Assembly: GCA_021793055.1 (NCBI GenBank)
Contig: JAJYTL010000100.1
Location: 1 to 9,616, forward strand
Length of the DNA stretch: 9,616 nt
DNA from: Pseudomonadota bacterium
GTDB taxonomy: Bacteria; Pseudomonadota; Alphaproteobacteria; Ferrovibrionales; Ferrovibrionaceae
Direction of reading: 5' to 3'
Notes under the pieces: generated by a model
Seen by the model: the letters and a program-made list of their open reading frames with translations, nothing else
Told to the model about the DNA's origin: nothing
The model's database searches: none
Translations under genes and position numbers: made by a program
Shown: piece after piece, positions 1-7,420 of the stretch
Position numbering within the stretch: position 1 is the stretch's first letter
Layout of the letters: each line of letters starts with the position of its first letter

Positions 1-267
1 ACATACATTTTAGTATGCGCCTAAAGAGCGGCCTGTTCAACCAGTATCATTAGTAATTTGAGCTGCAGCGCTGAAGATTGGAGCCACAACGTGGGCGGTC
101 AACATTTCGAACCTCACGAGCGTAGATCGCAGGCAGTCACTGCTAAGGCGGGCCGACGCTGTAAAGCATAGCTGCCTCGGGGAGCGGGTTCCTGAGAAAA
201 CCGACGCGGATGAACTGCCGTCACCGCGATTGAGAAAATGAAAAAGAAGCAGCATTGGAGGACGCAA
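1..267 (+). other. Upstream region of the operon; no convincing promoter seen
   Basis: This leader precedes the first gene and must hold the operon promoter if transcription starts inside the window. I found no good sigma-70 pair and no sigma-54 -24/-12 element. At the extreme left edge is a short inverted repeat, CATAC (2-6) and GTATG (13-17), separated by six A/T-rich bases; it could be half of an operator or simply chance. An ATG at 238 is in frame with the first gene but lacks a Shine-Dalgarno sequence, so I treat 238-267 as leader. No separate gene is supported here. Confidence 0.4.
257..261 (+). promoter_or_regulatory. Ribosome binding site deciding the start of the first gene
   Basis: GGAGG lies six bases before the ATG at 268. 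The upstream in-frame ATG at 238 has no comparable site, so 268 is the preferred start and the product is ten residues shorter than the longest possible reading. Confidence 0.75.
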
Positions 268-1977
268 ATGGCAATGGCAAATGGACGTGAAGCGGCCGGA
301 TTATCAGCCGTGGTTCCTGGCTTCGAATTTGACGAAAAGGCTGACCTCGCTCAGTCGCCCGCGTGGTTTCTTGACGGCACTCATTCGGTTCCACCGTGGA
401 CGCCCCTGTTCGGATGGTTCTGGATCAATTTCTGCCGGCACGGCATGCAGTATGGTGCGGAAAAGCTGTCGTTGCCGACGGTGAAAGGGTGGGATTGGCG
501 GTTCAAAAACGGCGGTGGCTACCTTACCCTGCTTCTGGTCAAGTCGGAGGACGAACGGAAGCGACGTGAAGAGCGCTTCCGTGTGGCGATCAGGCCGTTT
601 ATCGACGATTACGACGGCTTGTGGAAACGCCAGCTCGATGAGATTCTTGGGCGCTATGAAGAGCTGAAGGGCGTCGACGTCGACGCCGCGACCAACATCG
701 AACTCCTCGACAATTTCGAGCAGACAATCAACGTATGTCGGCGCATGTGGGAAATCCACATGTACATGATGTACGGCACCTTCACAGCCTATATTCTATT
801 CGAGAACATGTGCCGCGACCTGCTGCAGATCGACGACACTAACCCACTGTTTCACAAGTTGATTACGGGCTTCGACAATAAAGTCCTGCAAGTCGACAAG
901 CGGATCTGGGAGTTCTCTAAAGAGGCCACGGAACTCGGGCTTGCTGATGTTGTTCTAAAAAGTGAGCCGAAGGATCTAGCCAAGAATATCGAGGCCGCTC
1001 CGCACGGCCAGGACTTCATGCGCGGATTTTTGGCATTCCTGAAGGAGGATGGCTGGCGCATGCAGCGCATGTCCGAGATGAACATGCCGACCTGGATCGA
1101 AGACCCAGCGCCACCGCTGACGAACATGAAGCAGTTTATCGTCAAGGGGGGCGTGTTCAATCTCGAGGAGGAAAGGGCCCGGCTCAGAGATGAACGCGAG
1201 GCTGCGGAAAAGGAAGTGCTCGCCAAAATCGCGCCCGAGCAGAAGGGCTGGTTCACGACACTGCTGCGCCTGGCGCAGAAGTCGGGTGTGTTCAGCGAAG
1301 AGCACGATCATTACCTTGATTTGTATATGCACGCCCTGATGCGCCGCTCTGCGCTCGGGATCGCCAAGAGGCTAGTTGCCGCGGGGACGATAAAGGCGGC
1401 GGATGACATATTCTTTGTCGTTCCCGAGGAGATACGGAAGGTCATGCTCGCGCCGGAGCAATTCGATCTGCGGCCCACTGTTGAATCCCGTCGCGCTGCC
1501 TGGCAGTCCTGGTGCAAGACGCCGAACCCGCCCGTCATTCTCGCCGATGGCTTCGACATGGACCAAGCCATGGGGGTGCTCGTCAAATCCAACGACCCGA
1601 TCGCGTTGAAAGTGGTGGTAGGGGCCATGCCGGTGGTGCGGGCGGAGCTCAAGGCAGATCTGCACGGCACCTGCGGATCGCCTGGCGTGGCCGAGGGGCC
1701 GGCGCGCGTCATTATGAGCGAGGACGAACTCGCCGACGTTCAACCGGGCGAAATTTTGGTCGCCGCGACCACATCGCCAAGCTGGACGCCGGTGTTTTCG
1801 TTCATCAAGGGCGTGGTCGTAGACCGCGGCGCCTCTCTGTCGCACGCGGCGATCGTTGGCCGCGAGTACGGCATCCCGGTGTTGATGAATGTGTTCGTCG
1901 GGACGGAGAAGATCAAGACTGGCCAGCGAATTAGGATGGACACGAACATGGGGGCTCTGTTCATTCTCGATAAGTGA
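268..1977 (+). CDS. PEP-utilizing-enzyme mobile-domain protein; phosphohistidine subunit of a split dikinase-type phosphotransferase (phenylphosphate synthase-like)
   Basis: This 569-residue protein ends in a swivelling phosphohistidine domain (about residues 465-569). It opens with GTCGSPGVAEGPARV and carries the active-site motif RGASLSHAAIVGREYGIPV, whose His is residue 526. In PEP synthase, PPDK, rifampin phosphotransferase and phenylphosphate synthase this His takes phosphate from ATP on one domain and passes it to an acceptor on another. The N-terminal ~460 residues have no PEP/pyruvate barrel motifs and are rich in Trp and aromatic residues (residues about 35-75), with a charged, probably helical segment near 305-325; by position they should bind the acceptor. 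Phenylphosphate synthase subunit 1 of Thauera has this plan, and the ATP-binding partner is the next gene. The family call is firm. The acceptor (phenol, another alcohol, or something else) is unknown. The protein is probably cytoplasmic, since no signal peptide is seen. Confidence 0.85.
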   Translation: MAMANGREAAGLSAVVPGFEFDEKADLAQSPAWFLDGTHSVPPWTPLFGWFWINFCRHGMQYGAEKLSLPTVKGWDWRFKNGGGYLTLLLVKSEDERKRREERFRVAIRPFIDDYDGLWKRQLDEILGRYEELKGVDVDAATNIELLDNFEQTINVCRRMWEIHMYMMYGTFTAYILFENMCRDLLQIDDTNPLFHKLITGFDNKVLQVDKRIWEFSKEATELGLADVVLKSEPKDLAKNIEAAPHGQDFMRGFLAFLKEDGWRMQRMSEMNMPTWIEDPAPPLTNMKQFIVKGGVFNLEEERARLRDEREAAEKEVLAKIAPEQKGWFTTLLRLAQKSGVFSEEHDHYLDLYMHALMRRSALGIAKRLVAAGTIKAADDIFFVVPEEIRKVMLAPEQFDLRPTVESRRAAWQSWCKTPNPPVILADGFDMDQAMGVLVKSNDPIALKVVVGAMPVVRAELKADLHGTCGSPGVAEGPARVIMSEDELADVQPGEILVAATTSPSWTPVFSFIKGVVVDRGASLSHAAIVGREYGIPVLMNVFVGTEKIKTGQRIRMDTNMGALFILDK

Positions 1978-1990
1978 CCAGCACGCAACA

Positions 1991-2033
1991 ATCGGCGGAT
2001 CGCTGCTGCGGTCCGCCGGTTTGCTACCGCAGC
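1991..2033 (+). repeat. Two overlapping, mutually exclusive hairpins between the first two genes
   Basis: Stem A pairs ATCGGCGGA (1991-1999) with TCCGCCGGT (2012-2020), nine pairs including one G-T. Stem B pairs GCTGCGGT (2005-2012) with ACCGCAGC (2026-2033), eight perfect pairs. B uses the loop and part of the right arm of A, so only one can form at a time. No U-run of terminator type follows either. The structure could affect mRNA processing or relative expression of the two phosphotransferase subunits, but high GC content makes chance pairing possible. Confidence 0.4.
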
Positions 2034-2054
2034 GGTCCGCGGCGGAGTCGGGGC

Positions 2055-2075
2055 CGGAGGAATTCAGACCCTCCG
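2055..2075 (+). repeat. Short hairpin in the intergenic region upstream of the ATP-binding subunit
   Basis: CGGAGG (2055-2060) pairs with CCTCCG (2070-2075) around a nine-base loop. The left arm resembles a Shine-Dalgarno sequence but no start codon follows at a useful distance. Its function is unknown and it may be chance. Confidence 0.3.
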
Positions 2076-2135
2076 CAGGATCAATAGGCTCGCGGGGCGG
2101 GTTCGGCCGCTTACCGACGGGCGAAGAAGCCGTTT

Positions 2136-2140
2136 GGAGG
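2136..2140 (+). promoter_or_regulatory. Ribosome binding site of the ATP-binding subunit
   Basis: GGAGG sits eight bases before the ATG at 2149. A TTG at 2134 could extend the frame by five codons, but it overlaps this site, so ATG 2149 is the better start. Confidence 0.75.
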
Positions 2141-2148
2141 AAGTCGCG

Positions 2149-3180
2149 ATGGCCAGGAAGTGCATCTATGTTTTGGATGAACTCGGACAGGAACACATAG
2201 AAGTCGTTGGACGGAAATGCGCCAGTCTTGGTGAAATGACCAGGCTTGGCATGCATGTGCCTCCGGGCTTCGCGATCTCGGTCGACGGCCTTGAAGCCTA
2301 TATGCAAATGACCGGTCTCGGCGCGCGCATTGCCGGCTATTTCGCGGCCAAGGGCGGCGATATAAAGAGGGACGTGAGAAGCCAAATCGAAGCGAGCCTT
2401 GCGGTCCGGGAGATGATGACCGAGACTCCACTGCCCGACGAGATGGCGGCGGAAATCGTACGGAACTACGAGACCCTGTGCGCCAGATTTAATGCTCCGG
2501 ACATGGCGGTGGCGGTGCGCTCAAGCGGTGCCATCAGCATGCCGGGGCAGATGGAGACGTATCTCTGCATTCGCGGTGCCGACCAAGTCTTGAATGCCGT
2601 TCGCGATGTGTGGAAGAGCACGTTCAATACGCGGGCCATAGCGTTCCGCCTGGAAAAGAGTATGCCGGTGGACAAGGCGCCGATAGGCGTCGGCGTGATC
2701 AAAATGGTCAATGCGAAAAGTGCGGGCGTCATCCTGACCGTGGTGCCGACGACGGGGGATCCCGCCCACGCCGTCATCGAGGGAAATTGGGGCCTCGGCG
2801 AGAGCATGGTGAGCGGTGAGATCACGCCGGATTCGTTTATCGTGAATAAATCCACGTTGACGATCGAACGGAAGATCAGCACCAAGCCGCGATATGTGGT
2901 ATCGACCGGAACCGGGACGGCCAAAGCCGACGTTCCGGATCATCTGCAAAATGCCGCGTGTCTAGACGATGCGGAAATTATCGAGCTCGTCCGCGTCGCG
3001 TCGAATGTCGAACGGCATTACGGCGCGCCCCAGGATATGGAATGGGTGATCGATCGTGATCTTCCGTTTCCGGAAAACGTCATCTGGGTGCAGGCGCGTG
3101 GCGCTAAGTACTTCGCGCCGCGGGAGGATGCCGATTCCGATTATATCGTCGACCAGATGGCAAGGCTGTTCCGTCAGTAA
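2149..3180 (+). CDS. PEP synthase/PPDK-type ATP-binding protein; ATP-binding subunit of the split phosphotransferase (phenylphosphate synthase subunit 2-like)
   Basis: This 343-residue protein is essentially only the ATP-grasp-like N-terminal domain of PEP synthase. Visible landmarks are GRKCASLGEM (21-30) followed by VPPGF, VRSSGAISMPGQMET with Arg124 and the Ser pair 125-126, EGNWGLGESMVSGEITPDSF starting at Glu211, and the closing DMEWVID/WVQAR pair with Glu298 and Gln315, which bind Mg-ATP in the family. Such domains split ATP to AMP + Pi and phosphorylate the swivel His, here supplied by the preceding gene. The segment after VRSS is shorter than in PEP synthase and reads like the SMPGMMDT stretch of PPDK. 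There is no swivel or PEP-binding domain, so alone it cannot complete a transfer. Phenylphosphate synthase subunit 2 (about 40 kDa) matches this size and content. It is expected to be a cytoplasmic partner of the first gene product. Confidence 0.85.
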   Translation: MARKCIYVLDELGQEHIEVVGRKCASLGEMTRLGMHVPPGFAISVDGLEAYMQMTGLGARIAGYFAAKGGDIKRDVRSQIEASLAVREMMTETPLPDEMAAEIVRNYETLCARFNAPDMAVAVRSSGAISMPGQMETYLCIRGADQVLNAVRDVWKSTFNTRAIAFRLEKSMPVDKAPIGVGVIKMVNAKSAGVILTVVPTTGDPAHAVIEGNWGLGESMVSGEITPDSFIVNKSTLTIERKISTKPRYVVSTGTGTAKADVPDHLQNAACLDDAEIIELVRVASNVERHYGAPQDMEWVIDRDLPFPENVIWVQARGAKYFAPREDADSDYIVDQMARLFRQ

Positions 3181-3240
3181 CGCTGGCGTCGCCGAGCCGG
3201 CGCGTGGCAATTGCGAATAGTTCCGGGGCGGTATTGAGTG

Positions 3241-3250
3241 CGCGATCGCG
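3241..3250 (+). repeat. Perfect 10-bp palindrome upstream of the SDR gene
   Basis: CGCGATCGCG is a perfect palindrome about 40 bases before the SDR start, in a 109-base gap that also holds CGCCG/CGGCG (3190-3194 and 3198-3202). It could be an operator or a methylation-type motif. GC-rich genomes contain such palindromes often, so little weight is placed on it. Confidence 0.25.
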
Positions 3251-3289
3251 GCGGTTTGGGCGCAAGCCGCAGGAGCAAGGGGGACTGAG

Positions 3290-4045
3290 ATGACGGACCT
3301 TGACTTGGCGGGAAAGTCCGCCGTCGTGACAGGCGCGGCAGGCGGGCTCGGTCTCGCGTTTGCCGAGGGGCTGGTGCGGGCCGGGGCCCACGTGACGATC
3401 GCCGATATTAATGGCGCCGCGGCCGCTATGGCGGCGAAGGGTTTGGCAGGGCTGGGTGGCGCGCACGCGGTTGAGGTCGACGTATCGGACGAAGCGTCGG
3501 TGCGCGGAATGGTCGAAGAGGTTGCGCGGGCGCGAGGCAGAGTTGACATTCTCGTCAATAACGCTGCCATCTATGCAGGCCTTGTGCGGAAGCCGTTTTT
3601 CGAAATAACCGCAGAGGAATGGGACCGCGTCATGAGCGTGAACGTCAAGGGCGCGTTTCTCTGCGTCAAGGCGGTTTACCCGCATATGAAGGAGCGCGGC
3701 GGAAGAATCATCAATATCGCCTCTGCCACGGTGTTCAGCGGCTCGCCCCTTTGGATGCATTATGTCGCCTCGAAAGGTGGCGTCATAGCGATGACGCGGG
3801 TGATGGCGCGTGAACTCGGAGACTATGGGATCAACGTCAATGCTATTGCGCCCGGGTTCACGCTGACCGAGGCCAGCAGGGCAGCGATTGGGGACGCGGA
3901 GAATTATGGCGTTTCGCGGGGTGCGCTCCATCGGGCGTGCCAACCGGCGGACATTGTCGGGGCCTGCCTGTGGCTGGCCTCGGCGCTCAGCGGCTTTGTT
4001 ACCGGTCAGACGATCATCGTCGATGGCGGTCGGCAGTTCATCTAG
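3290..4045 (+). CDS. Short-chain dehydrogenase/reductase (classical SDR), probably NAD-dependent
   Basis: The 251-residue product has every classical SDR landmark: the nucleotide loop TGAAGGLG (14-21), Asp39 at the end of the second strand (favouring NAD over NADP), NNAA (90-93), the catalytic Asn118 in NVKG, Ser145, and YVASK with Tyr158 and Lys162. INVNAIAPGFT and the C-terminal GQTIIVDGG are also typical. It should interconvert an alcohol and a ketone or aldehyde; the substrate is unknown. The start is ATG 3290, preceded by GGGGGA (3279-3284). Its place between a phosphotransferase pair and an aldehyde dehydrogenase suggests a catabolic oxidation rather than fatty-acid synthesis, although the 3-oxoacyl reductase subfamily looks similar and cannot be excluded. 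Confidence 0.9.
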   Translation: MTDLDLAGKSAVVTGAAGGLGLAFAEGLVRAGAHVTIADINGAAAAMAAKGLAGLGGAHAVEVDVSDEASVRGMVEEVARARGRVDILVNNAAIYAGLVRKPFFEITAEEWDRVMSVNVKGAFLCVKAVYPHMKERGGRIINIASATVFSGSPLWMHYVASKGGVIAMTRVMARELGDYGINVNAIAPGFTLTEASRAAIGDAENYGVSRGALHRACQPADIVGACLWLASALSGFVTGQTIIVDGGRQFI

Positions 4046-4057
4046 ACGGAAGCGAGA

Positions 4058-5320
4058 GTGCAAAGAAGCATCGTCATTATTTGCAATCTGGACACGCGCG
4101 GGGAGGACATCCTCTTCGTAAAGGAGTTGATTCGCAAACGAGGCCACACGCCGATCCTGATCGACTTCAGTATGGAGGCGCAACCCGCCGTAGATGGCGA
4201 CGTAACATGCGGCGAGGTGGCGCACCGGGGAGGCTTGCCGATTGCGGAGGTGCGGCGCCTATATCAGACGGACCGCGAGCGGGCTACGAATAACCAGATC
4301 GCCGGAATCGCCGCGATCATCGATGATCTGCGAGCACATAACCGGGTGCATGGCGTACTCGGTATCGGCGGCGCGACATCAGCGCTGGTGGCCACCAGCG
4401 TGATGCAAAAGCTTCCCTTCGGGCTACCGAAAGTGATGGCGTCGCCGATCGCCGGCCATCCGCAATACATCAGGCGCTTAGTCGGAACCCATGACATCCA
4501 GATGCACAACACGATTTTGGATGTCGTGCGGATGAATCCGCTGCTCAAGGTACAGATTGCCAATGCCGTCGGCGCAATTTGTGGCATGGTGGAGATGGGT
4601 GGCCGGACGGATTTCCACATCGAGCGCCCGCTGGTCGCGGTATCGTCGTTCGGGTTCGCGGAAATGGCGGTGCAGGCGGCCGTGATGATGCTGGAAAAAG
4701 GCGGCTTTCAGCCGGTCGTGTTTCACGCACAGGGCGTCGGCGATCGCGCCATGGAGGAGATGATTGCCGAGGGCCTGTTCGCGGGCGCTCTTGACCTTTG
4801 CACCGGCGGCGTGATCGAAAATCTGTACGCGGGAAACCGGGATCCGGGGCCCGGTCGTCTGACGGCTGCGGCACGGCGCGGCATCCCTGTGGTTCTGGCG
4901 CCCTGCGGCCTTGACATGCTGAGCCTCGGTGGCCGTTCCGAGAGGCTGGAGGCGGTCAAGGGTCGCGCGCGTTACGTGCAGGACGTGATGCGCGTGCAAG
5001 TCCGAACCGCGCCGAAGGAGCTCGAGCAGGCGGCCGATGTCATCGGCGAGCGCCTCAATGCTGCTCGTGGGCCGTTCGTGTTTTTGATCCCGACGCAAGG
5101 CTGGTCGTCGTTGGACCGTGAGGGGCAGCCGATGCGCGATCGCGTCGCCGACGACGCCTTCGTTACGCGCCTGAGGCAGAAGCTGCACAATAGAGGCGCG
5201 ATAAAGGAGGTGGAGCTTCACCTCTATTCGACGGAATTCGCCCGGGTAGCCGTGGATGAATTCACACGGATGTATGAGGCGGCGGATGTTGCCGCGCGCC
5301 CCGAGGAGAATTTGGGGTGA
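4058..5320 (+). CDS. Tm-1-like ATP-binding domain protein (UPF0261 family)
   Basis: The 420-residue product has the usual length and two-domain pattern of UPF0261. The N-terminal half opens IVIICNLDTRGEDILFVKEL and contains GIGGATSALVA, KVMASPIAGHPQYI and GAICGMVE. The C-terminal half starts near VAVSSFGFAEMAVQAAVMML and contains VFHAQGVGDRAMEEMI, then LDLCTGGVIENLYAG and FLIPTQGWSSLD. The family is named after the ATP-binding N-terminal region of the tomato Tm-1 resistance protein; the biochemical role of the bacterial members is not established. Translation begins at GTG 4058, twelve bases after the SDR stop, with only a weak GGAAG-type site (4048-4052), so coupling to the upstream gene is likely. 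Membership in a catabolic operon implies a substrate-processing or ATP-dependent activation role, which is inference. Confidence 0.88.
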   Translation: MQRSIVIICNLDTRGEDILFVKELIRKRGHTPILIDFSMEAQPAVDGDVTCGEVAHRGGLPIAEVRRLYQTDRERATNNQIAGIAAIIDDLRAHNRVHGVLGIGGATSALVATSVMQKLPFGLPKVMASPIAGHPQYIRRLVGTHDIQMHNTILDVVRMNPLLKVQIANAVGAICGMVEMGGRTDFHIERPLVAVSSFGFAEMAVQAAVMMLEKGGFQPVVFHAQGVGDRAMEEMIAEGLFAGALDLCTGGVIENLYAGNRDPGPGRLTAAARRGIPVVLAPCGLDMLSLGGRSERLEAVKGRARYVQDVMRVQVRTAPKELEQAADVIGERLNAARGPFVFLIPTQGWSSLDREGQPMRDRVADDAFVTRLRQKLHNRGAIKEVELHLYSTEFARVAVDEFTRMYEAADVAARPEENLG

Positions 5321-5324
5321 ATGC

Positions 5325-5957
5325 ATGAATCCGCCGCTCAACACGGAACAGCCAGTGCATGGTCGCAGGCACAGAGGCAAGCGCTACGATCCGGTTTGGC
5401 GTGCCGCCGAACCCTATCTTCGGGCGCGGAAGAACGACGTCCATGTCCCGATCTCGTTTGCCTTCGGCGAGAGGCTTTTGACGCTCTATGCAAAGGCGAA
5501 CGAAGACGTCGTTCTGTTGGCCATCATGCTTCACGACATTGGCTGGCATTCGTTCGACATGGCCGACATTGTCGACAAGGGCTTTGGGCCCGGCGGAATG
5601 CAGTCAGACATTCGGGTCCTTCATGAGAAGGAAGGCGTACGGCTGGCATGCGAAGTGCTGCGGAAGACTGGTTGGAGTGAGGGGATTATCGCCGCAGTCG
5701 CCGCGATCATCGATGGTCACGACACGCGTCCACGGTCGCGCACGCTCGAAGAGCGGCTGGTGCGCGATGCCGACAAATTGTGGCGGTATACGACCACGGG
5801 AGTTGCCGTGGCCTGCGACTGGTTCAGAAAGACACCGCACCAATATGCTGAGCAGCTTGAGGCCGAAATCATGCTGATCGAAACCGATGTGGCGCGAAAG
5901 ATGGCGGGCGAATGTCTCGGCAGAACCCGCGCGGAGCTTCTCCTTCACGTTATTTGA
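5325..5957 (+). CDS. HD-domain metal-dependent phosphohydrolase (first copy)
   Basis: This is a 210-residue HD-superfamily protein. Likely metal ligands are His40, the HD pair His70-Asp71 in MLHDIGW, His100, His132 in IDGHDTRPRS, and Asp148 or Asp150 in RDADKLWR. The H/HD/H/H/D set is what dinuclear HD hydrolases use, and the family mostly cleaves phosphate esters. Start ATG 5325 comes four bases after the stop of the Tm-1-like gene, and GGGGTGA around that stop serves as ribosome binding site; a longer in-frame reading from 5256 would overlap the neighbour by 65 bases and is less likely. A clear paralog lies two genes downstream. The substrate may be a phosphorylated intermediate made by the split phosphotransferase, but this is inference. 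Confidence 0.85.
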   Translation: MNPPLNTEQPVHGRRHRGKRYDPVWRAAEPYLRARKNDVHVPISFAFGERLLTLYAKANEDVVLLAIMLHDIGWHSFDMADIVDKGFGPGGMQSDIRVLHEKEGVRLACEVLRKTGWSEGIIAAVAAIIDGHDTRPRSRTLEERLVRDADKLWRYTTTGVAVACDWFRKTPHQYAEQLEAEIMLIETDVARKMAGECLGRTRAELLLHVI

Positions 5958-5974
5958 CTGGGCGGGGTCCGGGC

Positions 5975-7420
5975 ATGGATATGTTCATCGACGGTCAATG
6001 GACGCCAGCGCAATCCGGCGCCCGGCAGAAGGTTACCAATCCCGCCACGGGCGAGATAGTCGATACCGTGCCAACCGGTAACGCGGACGATGCCGACATC
6101 GCGATCCGCGCCGCCGAGCGGGCGTTTGCGACCTGGAGGAAAACCCCTGTTGCCGAGCGGGCGCAGCTTCAAAAAAAAGCGGCGCAGTTGATGCGCGAGC
6201 GCGCAGATCGCATCGGTCGGGTGCTGACGACAGAACTCGGTCGCCCCTTGTCCGGCTCGGTGACGGAAATCCAACGATCAGCCGACCTTCTCGATGTCTA
6301 TGCCGAGGAAGGACTACGTATCCACGCCGAAATGCCGCTAACCGGCGTTGCCGGCGAAAAGGTGATTGTGACGCGCGAGCCGGTCGGCGTGGTGATCGCC
6401 ATAACTCCGTTTAACTATCCGATTACCCTCCTGACGTTCAAGCTCGGCGCCGCGTTGATCGCCGGCTGCACCGTGGTGGCAAAGCCCGCAGAGGATACGC
6501 CGCTCTCGACGCTGATGCTGGCCGAGTTACTTCACGACGCGGGGTTCCCGGCCGGCTGCTTCAATGTCGTGACTGGACGCGGCCGCGCCATTGGGATGGA
6601 CATGGTCAGACATCCGACGCCAAGAAAGGTCGCGTTCACCGGCGGGACCGCTGCCGGCAAGGCGATTGCTGCCGCAGCGGCTGAAACGATGAAACGGGTA
6701 ACGCTCGAACTCGGAGGGCAATGTCCGGCGATCGTATGCGCCGACGCCGATGTCGCGGCGGCGACCGCGACCATCGCGCGCCATGCGTTCGCGAATTCCG
6801 GGCAGTTCTGCTATCGGGTCAACCGCGTGTATGTCGAGCGTCCGGTTTACCAGGCGTTTCTCGAAGGATTTGGGCGGGAGGTTGCGAAGCTAGATGTTGG
6901 AGACGGTCTGGCCTCCGCGTGCGCGCTTGGCCCCCTGGTCAACGAAAAGATCTATCGCAACTGCGAAGCGCAGGTGGCGGACGCACGACAGAAGGGTGCG
7001 CGGATCGTGATGGGCGGGGACCGTTTGACCGGGGGCATATACGACGGCGGCTGGTTCATGAGGCCGACGGTGATAGCGGATGCGGATTGCTCGATGCTGA
7101 TAATGACGGAGGAGACCTTCGGGCCGGTGGTGGGCGTGGCCCCGTTCGACGATCGTGCCGAGGCGCTGAAATCGGCCAACGCGACGCGGTATGGCCTAGC
7201 AGGCTTCGTCTTTTCGAAAGACTTGATGACAGGTCTCACGATGGCGGAGGAAATCGAGGCGGGTTCCATCTGGGTTAATAACATCCACCGATCGCGCCAC
7301 GATGTGCCGTTCGGCGGTATGAAGGAAAGCGGCGTTGGCCGTGAAAAGGGCCGGTATGGCGTCGAGTCCTACCTGGAATACAAGACGATCTATCTGTCGT
7401 ACGAGACCGGCGCGCCATGA
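5975..7420 (+). CDS. NAD(P)-dependent aldehyde dehydrogenase
   Basis: The 481-residue product has the normal length and all ALDH hallmarks: catalytic Asn147 in TPFNYP, the cofactor-contact stretch VVAKPAEDTP, FTGGTAAG, the general base Glu245 in LELGG, the nucleophile Cys279 in NSGQFCYR, and EETFGPV. It ends with the usual PFGGMKESGVGREKG and EYKTIYL. It oxidises an aldehyde to an acid, or to a thioester if CoA is used; the substrate class is not evident, although the overall look is closest to succinate-semialdehyde/lactaldehyde-type enzymes. An earlier in-frame ATG at 5912 would overlap the preceding gene; ATG 5975 fits the family N-terminus (MFIDGQW) and leaves a 17-base gap. No strong ribosome binding site is seen, so translation is probably coupled to the upstream gene. 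Confidence 0.93.
   Translation: MDMFIDGQWTPAQSGARQKVTNPATGEIVDTVPTGNADDADIAIRAAERAFATWRKTPVAERAQLQKKAAQLMRERADRIGRVLTTELGRPLSGSVTEIQRSADLLDVYAEEGLRIHAEMPLTGVAGEKVIVTREPVGVVIAITPFNYPITLLTFKLGAALIAGCTVVAKPAEDTPLSTLMLAELLHDAGFPAGCFNVVTGRGRAIGMDMVRHPTPRKVAFTGGTAAGKAIAAAAAETMKRVTLELGGQCPAIVCADADVAAATATIARHAFANSGQFCYRVNRVYVERPVYQAFLEGFGREVAKLDVGDGLASACALGPLVNEKIYRNCEAQVADARQKGARIVMGGDRLTGGIYDGGWFMRPTVIADADCSMLIMTEETFGPVVGVAPFDDRAEALKSANATRYGLAGFVFSKDLMTGLTMAEEIEAGSIWVNNIHRSRHDVPFGGMKESGVGREKGRYGVESYLEYKTIYLSYETGAP

Noticed and set aside
1372..2385. Long minus-strand open frame (337 codons) opposite the first two genes
   Set aside because: It spans the opposite strand of two recognisable genes and the gap between them, is rich in Arg/His/Pro, and has no family motif; it is a by-product of high GC content.
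268..3180. Calling the first two genes a split or frameshifted PEP synthase or PPDK
   Set aside because: The order is reversed (His domain gene first), the PEP/pyruvate-binding barrel is missing, and each gene has its own ribosome binding site, so a two-subunit phosphotransferase fits better.
3104..4225. Long minus-strand open frame (373 codons) opposite the SDR gene
   Set aside because: Arg/His/Pro-rich composition, no motif and complete overlap with a clear SDR gene on the other strand.
4478..5380. Minus-strand open frame (300 codons) opposite the Tm-1-like gene
   Set aside because: Same mirror-frame composition; the plus strand encodes a full UPF0261 protein.
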